This document shows, piece by piece, positions 26,277 to 33,175 of a DNA stretch of 37,983 nt. The notes under the pieces were generated by a model. It saw only the letters and a program-made list of their open reading frames with translations. It was not told the DNA's origin and did not search any database. The position numbers were made by a program, and so were the translations under genes. How positions within the stretch are numbered: the first letter of the stretch is position 1; each line of letters opens with the position of its first letter. The stretch spans positions 1 through 37,983 of the forward strand of contig WHSZ01000059.1 of the NCBI GenBank assembly GCA_009379845.1, read 5' to 3'. This DNA comes from Pseudonocardiaceae bacterium. Lineage in GTDB: Bacteria > Actinomycetota > Actinomycetes > Mycobacteriales > Pseudonocardiaceae.

Positions 26277-26660
26277 CTAAGCGGAGCTGCTGCGGCGGGA
26301 TTCGGCTACCACTTCGTGGGCCTCCTCCGAACTGCTGACGGCGGGGCCGGAACCCCAGAGCGGGCGATTCGCCGTCTCCCGTGAGAAGAACACCGCCACC
26401 AACCCGACAATCGCCGCGGCCATCATGTACCAGGCCGGCAGGTACTCGCTACCGGTCGCCGAGATCAACGATTGCACGACCAGTGCGGTTGTTCCGCCGA
26501 ACAACGACACCGAGATGTTGAACGCGACAGACAGCGCGCCATACCGGATCGCGGTTGGAAACAACGCCGGAAGCGTGCCCGGCATGGTCGCCTCGAAGGT
26601 CACCAGCATCAAGCCGAGCACCAGTAGCCCCAGGAACGTGAGCAGTGCTGGTCCACTATG
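26277..26660 (-). pseudogene. 5'-truncated MFS transporter (MHS/ProP-like), C-terminal remnant
   Basis: Only the last ~125 residues of a major facilitator superfamily transporter remain. Residues corresponding to the last two or three helices are visible: a PALLTFLGLLVLGL segment, then a TMPGTLPALFPTAIRYGALSV loop typical of metabolite:H+ symporters, a SVSLFGGTTALVV helix and a final WYMMAAAIVGLVAVFF helix. A polar tail follows. Full-length members have about 430-480 residues. The frame runs on to a stop near 26706 but family-like sequence is lost at about 26655, within 60 bp of the second tRNA module. The gene seems to have been cut when that module arrived. A GTG at 26621 is in frame but would give a non-functional fragment. 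Confidence 0.75.
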
Positions 26661-26699
26661 GACAAGGGACCCACCCGCGAAGCCCGCGTACCCCTGGGG

Positions 26700-26705
26700 T
26701 AGGCT
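26700..26705 (+). promoter_or_regulatory. -10-like element of tRNA-fMet copy 2
   Basis: TAGGCT lies 11 bp before the mature 5' end of copy 2; no good -35 is seen, and the upstream DNA is unrelated to that of copy 1. Confidence 0.3.
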
Positions 26706-26716
26706 TTACACGTCGA

Positions 26717-26790
26717 CGCGGGGTGGAGCAGTTCGGTAGCTCGCTGGGCTCATAACCCAGAGGTCGCAGGTTCGAATCCTGTCCCCGCTA
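26717..26790 (+). tRNA. Initiator tRNA-Met (CAU), copy 2
   Basis: Base-for-base identical to copy 1 over the 74-nt mature tRNA, with the same C1/U72 mismatch, GGG/CCC anticodon stem and lack of encoded CCA. It lies 819 bp downstream of copy 1 in the same orientation. Confidence 0.97.
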
Positions 26791-26800
26791 CAGATCTGGG

Positions 26801-26835
26801 AGAGCCCTGTCTGCGGAATGCGCAGACGGGGCTCT
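26801..26835 (+). terminator. Terminator of tRNA-fMet copy 2
   Basis: AGAGCCCTGTCTGCG (26801-26815) pairs with CGCAGACGGGGCTCT (26821-26835). Compared with copy 1 one stem base has changed, leaving a G-U pair, so the hairpin is kept. Confidence 0.88.
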
Positions 26836-27212
26836 TTCGCGTTGTTGTGGGGGCGAAGCCCCCACGCCCCACCCGGGAGGGCTTCGCCCCCCGGACCCCC
26901 CGTGTGGGGTGCGGGGGGCTTGGGTTGTGTGGGGTGCGGGGGTGCTTGGGCGCACGAGGTTTGCGGCCCGTGCGCGAGTGGGGCGGGCGGGTCGTTTGGG
27001 TGCGTGGGGATGCGGCCGTGCGCTAGTGGGGCGGCCGGGTCGTTTCGGTGCGTCGGGTGCGGCCGTGCTCGGAGGGTGGGCCCCGGTCGATTTGCTCCCC
27101 GCGCAGCGTGGTGATCGAGTAGTTCCCGCTCGCGTACGCTTCGGGCGCCCGACCATGCCGGGGGCGACGTGGCGCAACGGGACTGTCGGACCTCACTCGT
27201 ACGGTGGCGAGC

Positions 27213-27605
27213 ATGAAACCACAAGCGAACGCCCTTGCGCTCATCGTCTCCGACATCGCGGCATCGGTCGACTTCTATCGGCGGCTCGGCCTCGACTTCG
27301 GAGACGCGACCGGCGACCACATAGAGTGCGAGCTTATGCTGGGATTCAGGCTCATGCTCGACGACGCAGCCATGGCCAAGTCGTTCTATCCGGATTGGAC
27401 CAAGCCGAGCGGAGGTGCTCACACCGCACTCGCATTCGAGTTCGGCACGCCATCCGAGGTCGACGCGACCTATCGAGAGCTGAATGATGCGGGATTCGGC
27501 AGTGCCCATGAACCGTTCGACGCCCCATGGGGACACCGGTTCGCCACCGTGCGCGATCCCGACGGTAACAACGTCGACCTCTACGCCCTACTTTCCCGAG
27601 GCTGA
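27213..27605 (+). CDS. VOC-family (glyoxalase/bleomycin-resistance/dioxygenase fold) protein
   Basis: A 130-residue single-domain VOC protein. The first beta-alpha-beta module starts NALALIVSDIAASVDFYRRLGLDF. The second ends in the signature FATVRDPDGNNVDLYALLS. Such proteins may be metal-dependent lyases/isomerases or drug-binding proteins; this one cannot be placed more closely. ATG 27213 is preferred to GTG 27204 because TACGGT lies 7 nt before it. It sits alone between two copies of the GC-rich module, so it may be a horizontally acquired or relocated gene. Confidence 0.8.
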   Translation: MKPQANALALIVSDIAASVDFYRRLGLDFGDATGDHIECELMLGFRLMLDDAAMAKSFYPDWTKPSGGAHTALAFEFGTPSEVDATYRELNDAGFGSAHEPFDAPWGHRFATVRDPDGNNVDLYALLSRG

Positions 27606-27623
27606 TCGTCGGCGCGATGCCAA

Positions 27624-27698
27624 CCCCGTGTGGGGTGCGGGGTGCTTGGGCGCAGGAGGCCTGCGGCCCGTGCGCAGGTGGGGCGGGTCGTTTGGGTC
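27624..27698 (+). repeat. GC-rich module, partial copy C (no tRNA)
   Basis: CCCCGTGTGGGGTGCGGGG, then a GCTTGGGCGCAGGAGGCCTG-type run and a TGGGGCGGGTCGTTTGGGT-type end correspond to the tails of copies A and B, beginning 19 bp after the VOC stop. The tRNA part is missing. Confidence 0.7.
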
Positions 27699-28060
27699 CG
27701 GTCCGTGCGCGGGTGGGCGCCGGGCTTTTGGGGTGCGCGATGGCTGTGTCCCGCGCGGGGGGGGGGCTTTGGGGATCGCGGGCTTCGCCGCGATCAGTGT
27801 GGTTCGGGCGCTGGTCGTGGTCTGCGTGCGGGCGCTCGGGCGCGAAATGTTGCGATACCCGAAACCGCCGGTGTTAGGCCCAACGTCGGCTGGGGAATGA
27901 GCCATCTGGCGCACCGCGCACGGCCATCAGCATCGGCCACCTACAACCGGTGCCGTATCGCCGGGACCCGGCGAGATATCGGCCGGCCCCGAAAGCCCTC
28001 GAATCCACCGGTAACGGGGCCGGCGACGGGCCGCGGAGAAGCTCCGATCTTGATCATCAG
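27699..28060. other. Non-coding GC-rich stretch after repeat copy C
   Basis: No credible gene is seen. It contains a run of ten G (27757-27766) and a perfect 8-bp hairpin, GATCGCGG (27774-27781) with CCGCGATC (27788-27795). Open frames here lack family resemblance and ribosome sites. Confidence 0.6.
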
Positions 28061-28064
28061 GTGG

Positions 28065-28143
28065 CCATTGTGGACAGACGGCTGACCGAAACGGCAGGTT
28101 CACCGACCAGCCACAATGGACAGAATGGTGGACCACTGTGGAC
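28065..28143. promoter_or_regulatory. Candidate PadR operator region (TGGACA half-sites)
   Basis: CCATTGTGG (28065-28073) and CCACAATGG (28111-28119) are inverted repeats 37 bp apart. Three TGGACA half-sites occur (near 28071, 28117 and 28138). A similar CCACTATGGACA lies at about 26653, by the truncated MFS gene. They lie directly upstream of the padR gene. Confidence 0.4.
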
Positions 28144-28173
28144 ACAGGAGCCGAGTCATGGCACGGTAGATAC

Positions 28174-28665
28174 GTGTCTGAATTGAACGCAACAGCCGCA
28201 GCATTGCTTGGTTTGCTACACGATGGTCCGAAGACAGGTGGTCAACTGGTCAGTGAGGCCGGTGAGCGCTTCGGCGCGTTCTTCAGCGTGACCCGAAGCC
28301 AGGTATACCGCGAACTGCCGGCACTGGCTTCCGCCGGGCACGTCCGGTTGGGCAAGCAAGGCCCACGCTCCAGCCAGCAGTACGTGATCACCGCCTCGGG
28401 CAAGCGCGCCTTCAAGTCCTGGCTCGCCGCCGACGCGGGCCCCGACCACCTGCGCAGCCCGCTGATCCTGCGCCTGGTGCACGCGAACTCGCTGCCCGCG
28501 AAGCAGCGCACCGCCCTGATCGACTCGGCGCGCGAGACCTACAGCGCGGAGGCCGACTCCGCCAGGGCAGCGGCGAAGGCCGCCGACGACCCGATCACCA
28601 AGGCCGTCGCGGAATTCGGCGCCGCGCGGGCAAAGGCCGCGCTGAAACTGCTCGATTCCATCTGA
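28174..28665 (+). CDS. PadR-family transcriptional regulator
   Basis: A 163-residue regulator with an N-terminal PadR winged helix (LNATAAALLGLLHDGPKTGGQLV...SVTRSQVYRELPALASAGHVR) and a C-terminal helical region rich in Ala that should form the dimer coiled coil. GTG 28174 (VSELNATAAALLG) matches the family start; the in-frame GTG at 28138 would add 12 unrelated residues. No ribosome site lies at the usual distance. AGGAG near 28146 instead precedes ATG 28158, which opens only ATG-GCA-CGG-TAG, so the start is less certain than the identity. PadR repressors often control transporters, and a truncated transporter lies 1.5 kb upstream. Confidence 0.85.
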   Translation: MSELNATAAALLGLLHDGPKTGGQLVSEAGERFGAFFSVTRSQVYRELPALASAGHVRLGKQGPRSSQQYVITASGKRAFKSWLAADAGPDHLRSPLILRLVHANSLPAKQRTALIDSARETYSAEADSARAAAKAADDPITKAVAEFGAARAKAALKLLDSI

Positions 28666-28734
28666 GTCACGACCGACGGGCTCGCGCCGGACCAGGGCAG
28701 CCACAGTAATCAGGACGGCGTACCCTGGCCCGTC

Positions 28735-29835
28735 GTGAGCACGGATGTCAGTACTGATCTCAGGGAACTCGACAACACCTTGGCGCGTGTCGAGTCGGTC
28801 ATGGACCTCGAAACGCTGCGCGCCGAGATCGCCTCGCTCGAGGAACAGGCGGTGGCGCCGAACCTGTGGGACGACCCGGAGTCAGGGCAGAAGATCACCA
28901 GCCAGCTCGCCCACAAGCAGGGGGAGCTACGCAAGGTTAGCGAGCTACGGCAACGGCTGGACGACCTGAAGGTGCTCTACGAGCTGGCCGAGGACGAAGG
29001 CGACAAGCCCAGCCTGGCCGAGGCGAACACCGAACTCGAACAACTCCGCACGGATATCGCCTCCCTCGAGGTACGCACCCTACTGTCCGGCGAATACGAC
29101 GAACGGGACGCACTGGTGACCGTGCGGTCCGAAGCCGGGGGAGTGGACGCGGCCGACTTCGCCGAGATGCTGCTGCGCATGTACCTGCGCTGGGCAGAGC
29201 GGCACGGCTACCCCACCGAGGTCTACGACACCTCCTATGCCGAAGAAGCCGGCATCAAGTCCGCCACCTTCAAGGTGACCGCGCCGTACGCGTACGGAAC
29301 GCTTTCCGTCGAGCAGGGCACCCATCGCCTGGTACGCATCTCGCCGTTCGACAACCAGAGCCGCCGGCAAACGTCCTTCGCCGGCGTCGAAGTGTTGCCG
29401 GCAGTCGAGGAAGCCGACCACGTCCACGTCCCGGAAAAGGACATACGCGTCGACGTGTACCGCTCATCGGGGCCGGGCGGGCAGAGCGTGAACACCACCG
29501 ACTCGGCCGTGCGCATCACGCACGTACCCACCGGAATCGTGGTCTCGTGCCAGAACGAGAAGTCCCAGCTGCAGAACAAGGCAGCCGCGATGCGAGTATT
29601 GCAGGCCAAACTGCTCGAGCGTAAGCGCCAGGAGCAGCGGGCCGAGATGGACGCGCTGCGCGGCGAAGGATCGAGCTGGGGCAACCAGATGCGCTCGTAC
29701 GTCCTGCACCCGTACCAGATGGTGAAAGACCTGCGCACCGAACACGAGGTCGGCAACCCCACCGCGATACTGGACGGCGACATCGACGCCTTCCTTGAGG
29801 CCGGGATCCGGTGGCGCCGTACCCAGGACAGCTGA
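28735..29835 (+). CDS. prfB: Peptide chain release factor 2
   Basis: A 366-residue class I release factor recognising UGA and UAA. The codon-recognition tripeptide SPF is at 203-205 and the catalytic GGQ at 248-250 within SSGPGGQSVN. The N-terminal coiled-coil domain spans about 1-115. The frame is continuous, so there is no programmed frameshift like that of E. coli prfB. TACCCT (28721-28726) lies 8 nt before GTG 28735, suggesting a leaderless or near-leaderless transcript. The last codons form the left arm of a strong hairpin terminator. It precedes ftsE-ftsX-smpB as in other actinobacteria. Confidence 0.97.
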   Translation: MSTDVSTDLRELDNTLARVESVMDLETLRAEIASLEEQAVAPNLWDDPESGQKITSQLAHKQGELRKVSELRQRLDDLKVLYELAEDEGDKPSLAEANTELEQLRTDIASLEVRTLLSGEYDERDALVTVRSEAGGVDAADFAEMLLRMYLRWAERHGYPTEVYDTSYAEEAGIKSATFKVTAPYAYGTLSVEQGTHRLVRISPFDNQSRRQTSFAGVEVLPAVEEADHVHVPEKDIRVDVYRSSGPGGQSVNTTDSAVRITHVPTGIVVSCQNEKSQLQNKAAAMRVLQAKLLERKRQEQRAEMDALRGEGSSWGNQMRSYVLHPYQMVKDLRTEHEVGNPTAILDGDIDAFLEAGIRWRRTQDS

Positions 29836-29864
29836 CGGTCGGCGGCCGTCCTGGGTACGGCGCC
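29813..29864 (+). terminator. 17-bp perfect hairpin after prfB
   Basis: GGCGCCGTACCCAGGAC (29813-29829) and GTCCTGGGTACGGCGCC (29848-29864) are perfect complements around an 18-nt loop containing the prfB stop codon. No U-tract follows. It separates prfB from ftsE, which has its own -10. Confidence 0.85.
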
Positions 29865-29926
29865 AAGACGCGCGGGCACCAGGGTAAGACCTGGTTTTCA
29901 CACACCCGTGAGTACACTCGCCGCTT

Positions 29927-30616
29927 GTGATCCGACTTGAAGGCGTAACCAAGTCCTACAAGACCTCGACGCGTCCCGCGCTCGACCAGGTCGACGTGGA
30001 CGTGGACAAGGGAGAGTTCATCTTCTTGATCGGACCATCTGGGTCCGGCAAGTCGACGTTCCTCCGGCTGCTGCTCCGCGAAGAGGTGCCCAGCAAGGGG
30101 CGGGTCTACGTGTCCAACTTCGATGTCGCCCGGATGGCCCGGCGCAGGATCCCCCGACTGCGCCAGTCCATCGGGTGCGTGTTCCAGGACTTCCGACTGC
30201 TGGCGAACAAAACCGTGGCGGAAAACGTCGCGTTCGCACTGGAAGTCATCGGTAAGCCACCGACGACGATTCGCAAGGTGGTGCCGGAAGTTCTCGAACT
30301 GGTTGGACTCGAAGGCAAATCGGACCGCATGCCACACGAGCTCTCCGGTGGTGAGCAGCAGCGCGTCGCGATCGCTCGGGCGTTCGTGAACCGGCCACTG
30401 GTACTGCTCGCCGACGAGCCGACCGGAAACCTCGACCCGGACACCAGCCAGGACATCATGCTGCTGCTGGAGCGAATCAACCGCACCGGAACCACGGTGG
30501 TGATGGCCACCCACGACCATTCCATCGTTGACTCCATGCGCCGCCGAGTAGTGGAACTCCACCTCGGCAGGGTTATCCGCGACGACAAACGGGGGGTATA
30601 CGGCGTCGGCCGGTAA
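29927..30616 (+). CDS. ftsE: Cell-division ABC transporter ATP-binding protein FtsE
   Basis: A 229-residue ATPase that works with FtsX at the septum to activate peptidoglycan hydrolases. Walker A GPSGSGKST is at 36-44, the Q-loop at Q87, signature LSGGEQQ at 139-145, Walker B LLADEPTGN ending at 168, and the switch His at 196. GTG 29927 is 8 nt after TACACT (29913-29918). ftsX begins 63 bp downstream, so the two are an operon. Confidence 0.97.
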   Translation: MIRLEGVTKSYKTSTRPALDQVDVDVDKGEFIFLIGPSGSGKSTFLRLLLREEVPSKGRVYVSNFDVARMARRRIPRLRQSIGCVFQDFRLLANKTVAENVAFALEVIGKPPTTIRKVVPEVLELVGLEGKSDRMPHELSGGEQQRVAIARAFVNRPLVLLADEPTGNLDPDTSQDIMLLLERINRTGTTVVMATHDHSIVDSMRRRVVELHLGRVIRDDKRGVYGVGR

Positions 30617-30679
30617 CCCAGCCCCCGCGAGCAGCAACCCCCGCCCACATCCCCCGACCCACAAGGACTAGCTACCCCG

Positions 30680-31582
30680 ATGCGCGCCAGTTTCGTGTTC
30701 AGCGAGGTCCTCACCGGCCTTCGCCGGAATGTCACGATGACCATCGCGATGATCCTGACCACCGCGATCTCGCTAAGCCTGCTCGGTGGTGGCCTGCTGA
30801 TCGTCCGGTTGATCGACAAGATGCACGACATCTACTACGACAAGATCGAAGTGTCGATCAACCTCACCAAGGATGTCAGCGCGAACGACCAGAAGTGCAC
30901 CCAGCAACCGTGCACGTCGATTCGCAGCTCGCTGGAGAACAACCCCGGAGTGGAATCCGTGGTGTTCGAGGACAGGAACCGCGCCTACCAGCGGTTCAAG
31001 GAGATCTTCGAGGCGGAGCCGGAGCTGGTGAAGCTGGCCCGCAAGGAGGCGCTGCCGGCGTCGTTCCACGTCAAGCTGGTCGACCCGTCCCGCTCCGACG
31101 TGATCGTTAAGTCCTACAGCGGCCAGCCGGGCGTGCGGGCCGTGAACGATCAAGGTGTCTTCCTCGAACGCTTCTTCGGCGTACTCAACGGCGTCCGGGA
31201 TGCCACCTTCGCGGTGGCGCTGGTACAAGCCCTGGCCGCGTTGCTGCTGATCTCGAACACCATCCAAGTCTCGGCGTACACGAGACGCACGGAAGTCGGC
31301 ATCATGCGACTAGTGGGCGCAACTCGTTGGTATACGCAACTACCGTTCTTGTTAGAGGCGGTGGTCGCGGGGCTCATCGGTGCGGGTCTGGCGATCGGTG
31401 GCTTGATCCTGGCCAAGGTCACCTTCCTGGATCGGGTGCTGGCCGCGCCGATCTCGTCCGGCATCGTGCCACCGGTGAACATGCTGGACATCCTGCTGGT
31501 CACGCCATGGTTGTTGCTGGTGTCCATCTTGATTTCAGCGATCACCGGGTACGTGACGCTGCGGTTGTACGTACGGCACTAG
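30680..31582 (+). CDS. ftsX: Cell-division permease-like protein FtsX
   Basis: A 300-residue membrane protein. The first transmembrane helix is at about 20-44, an extracellular domain spans about 50-165, and three further helices end at the C-terminus (VALVQALAALLLISNTI, LLEAVVAGLIGAGLAIGG, ILLVTPWLLLVSILISAI). C73 and C78 in the extracellular domain could form a disulfide. In mycobacteria this loop binds the hydrolase RipC. FtsX hydrolyses nothing itself and relays ATP-driven changes from FtsE. AGGA lies upstream of ATG 30680. Confidence 0.96.
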   Translation: MRASFVFSEVLTGLRRNVTMTIAMILTTAISLSLLGGGLLIVRLIDKMHDIYYDKIEVSINLTKDVSANDQKCTQQPCTSIRSSLENNPGVESVVFEDRNRAYQRFKEIFEAEPELVKLARKEALPASFHVKLVDPSRSDVIVKSYSGQPGVRAVNDQGVFLERFFGVLNGVRDATFAVALVQALAALLLISNTIQVSAYTRRTEVGIMRLVGATRWYTQLPFLLEAVVAGLIGAGLAIGGLILAKVTFLDRVLAAPISSGIVPPVNMLDILLVTPWLLLVSILISAITGYVTLRLYVRH

Positions 31583-31670
31583 CTCGACGTGCCGACGCGG
31601 CGAGCAGGACTGGGTGACGCCCCGGTAATGGGCGCGCGTCCGCACCGGCACGCGACGTAAAGTCATCGGT

Positions 31671-32144
31671 ATGGCGAAGGAACGTGGCCGCAAGGTAATC
31701 GTGTCGAATCGGAGGGCCCGGCACGATTACACGATCTTGGACACCTACGAGGCTGGGCTCGTGCTCGTCGGAACCGAGGTGAAGAGCTTGCGCGACGGCA
31801 AGGCGTCATTGGCCGACGCGTTCGCCACCGTGGACGACGGCGAAGTGTGGTTGCGTGGCGTGCACATCCCGGAATACGTGCAGGGCACCTGGACCAATCA
31901 CGAGCCACGCCGGCACCGCAAGTTGCTGTTGCACCGGGGCGAGATCGCCAAGCTCGTCGGCAAGACGAAGGAGAGCGGGCTGACCCTGGTGCCGCTTTCC
32001 CTGTACTTCAAGGATGGCAAGGTCAAAGTCGAGCTCGCGCTGGCGAAGGGCAAGCGAACCTACGACAAGCGGCAGGCGCTTGCGAAGCGCGATGCGGAGC
32101 GGGAAATCGCCAGGGCCGCTGGCCGCGCGATGAAGGGCTACTGA
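31671..32144 (+). CDS. smpB: SsrA-binding protein SmpB
   Basis: A 157-residue tmRNA-binding protein required for trans-translation. The N-terminus KVIVSNRRARHDYTILDTYEAGLVLVGTEVKSLR is characteristic, and the basic C-terminal tail (KRTYDKRQALAKRDAEREIARA) mimics an mRNA/anticodon element in the ribosome. TAAAGT (31658-31663) lies exactly 7 nt before ATG 31671, so the transcript is probably leaderless. Its RNA partner, ssrA, is 5.4 kb downstream rather than adjacent. Confidence 0.97.
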   Translation: MAKERGRKVIVSNRRARHDYTILDTYEAGLVLVGTEVKSLRDGKASLADAFATVDDGEVWLRGVHIPEYVQGTWTNHEPRRHRKLLLHRGEIAKLVGKTKESGLTLVPLSLYFKDGKVKVELALAKGKRTYDKRQALAKRDAEREIARAAGRAMKGY

Positions 32145-32155
32145 GGGTTCGTATC

Positions 32156-32216
32156 GCGTTGGGTACTCATAATGCCGAAATAACACCGTCAGAACGACGT
32201 TATGGGTACCCAACGC
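32156..32216 (+). terminator. 17-bp hairpin after smpB
   Basis: GCGTTGGGTACTCATAA (32156-32172) pairs with TTATGGGTACCCAACGC (32200-32216) over 17 bp with one U-G wobble and a 27-nt loop. It begins 12 bp after the smpB stop and probably ends that transcript. Confidence 0.85.
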
Positions 32217-32266
32217 CGGCGGGCGGACCGGGACCGGCGGGTGCGCCAGGAGCGGATGGGCCGGGA

Positions 32267-33175
32267 GTGGGAGCGCCGGGCAGTGACGCGGACGTCGCGC
32301 CGTGGGTGCGCTCGCTCGGCCTGCCCGGCCTGGTTGACCTGCACGTGCACTTCATGCCGGAACCCGTGATGCGCAAGGTGTGGGCCTACTTCGACAACGC
32401 GGCCACGAACTACGGCGCGGATTGGCCGATCCGCTACCGCGACTCGGAATCCCAGCGCATCGCCACGCTGCGCGAACTAGGTGTGCTCCGCTTCGCCCCA
32501 CTGGCCTACCCGCACAAGCCGGGGATGGCCAGATGGCTGACCGAATGGGCGCTCGAGTTCGCCAGCACCACGCCAGAGGCGGTGCCGACGGCGACGATCT
32601 ACCCGGAGGCGGAGGTCGCGACCTACCTTCAGGACGCGCTCGCCGCCGGCGCTCGCTGCGTCAAGGCGCACATACAGGTCGGCGGGTACGACCCGCGTGA
32701 TGAGCTGCTCCAGCCCGCATGGGGGCTGCTGGCGGAGGCCGGTGTGCCGGTGGTGGTGCACTGCGGGCACGGTCCGATACCTGGGCGCTACACCGGGTTG
32801 GACGTGTTCGACGAGGTGCTCGCCCGGCACCCCCGGCTGGTCGCGGTGCTCGCGCACGCGGGGATGCCCGACTACCTAGCCGCCCTGCGGCTGGCCGAAC
32901 GGTACGAACACGTCCACCTGGACACCACCATGGTCGGCGTGGACTTCTCCGAAGCGTTCGGCCCGCTGCCCGCGGATTGGGCGGGCAGGCTGGCCGAGCT
33001 CGGTGATCGTGTGGTGCTGGGCACGGATTTCCCCAACATCCCGTACGACTACGCCGAGCAGATCCGCGCGATCGCGGCGTGGGCAAGGGCGGACGAGCGG
33101 CTCGGTGTGCCGTTCCTGCACGCTGTCTTGCACGACACACCGGCCCGGTTGCTCGGCCTACCCGCGCGGCAGTAG
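32267..33175 (+). CDS. Amidohydrolase family protein (Amidohydro_2 type)
   Basis: A metal-dependent TIM-barrel hydrolase of about 302 residues. DLHVHFMPE near the N-terminus carries the HxH metal ligands. VVVHCGHGP and VLAHAGMPDY are further barrel strands with His ligands, and LGTDFPNIPYDY holds the C-terminal Asp. Substrate unknown. The start is uncertain: the frame is open through smpB, and GTG 32267 is the first sensible start after the smpB hairpin; GTG 32306 is the alternative. The N-terminus before DLHVH is Gly/Pro-rich and probably disordered. The 3' end overlaps the convergent acyltransferase gene by 18 bp. Confidence 0.8.
   Translation: MGAPGSDADVAPWVRSLGLPGLVDLHVHFMPEPVMRKVWAYFDNAATNYGADWPIRYRDSESQRIATLRELGVLRFAPLAYPHKPGMARWLTEWALEFASTTPEAVPTATIYPEAEVATYLQDALAAGARCVKAHIQVGGYDPRDELLQPAWGLLAEAGVPVVVHCGHGPIPGRYTGLDVFDEVLARHPRLVAVLAHAGMPDYLAALRLAERYEHVHLDTTMVGVDFSEAFGPLPADWAGRLAELGDRVVLGTDFPNIPYDYAEQIRAIAAWARADERLGVPFLHAVLHDTPARLLGLPARQ

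Larger units (their letters stand above)
26712..27079 (+). repeat. tRNA-fMet/GC-rich module, copy B (expanded)
   Basis: Same order as copy A: GTCGACG, tRNA, terminator, GC-rich tail to GTGCTCGGAGGGTGG. The tail is longer. An extra GTGTGGGGTGCGGGG stretch lies near 26925, and a 47-48-bp unit is tandemly doubled (26970-27017 and 27018-27064, few differences). No coding frame is credible here. From 27080 to 27212 I see nothing firm apart from the VOC gene's upstream element. Confidence 0.8.

Noticed and set aside
27017..27200. Reverse-strand frame ending near 27023 before the VOC gene, possibly a remnant gene
   Set aside because: Short, within repeat DNA, and I could not match it to any family.
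25893..27698. Integrative element (prophage or ICE) at the tRNA-fMet genes
   Set aside because: No integrase, excisionase or phage gene is present, and the whole tRNA is repeated rather than a 3' attachment-size segment.
28735..29835. Programmed +1 frameshift in prfB
   Set aside because: The frame is continuous from start to stop with no internal in-frame TGA near codon 25.
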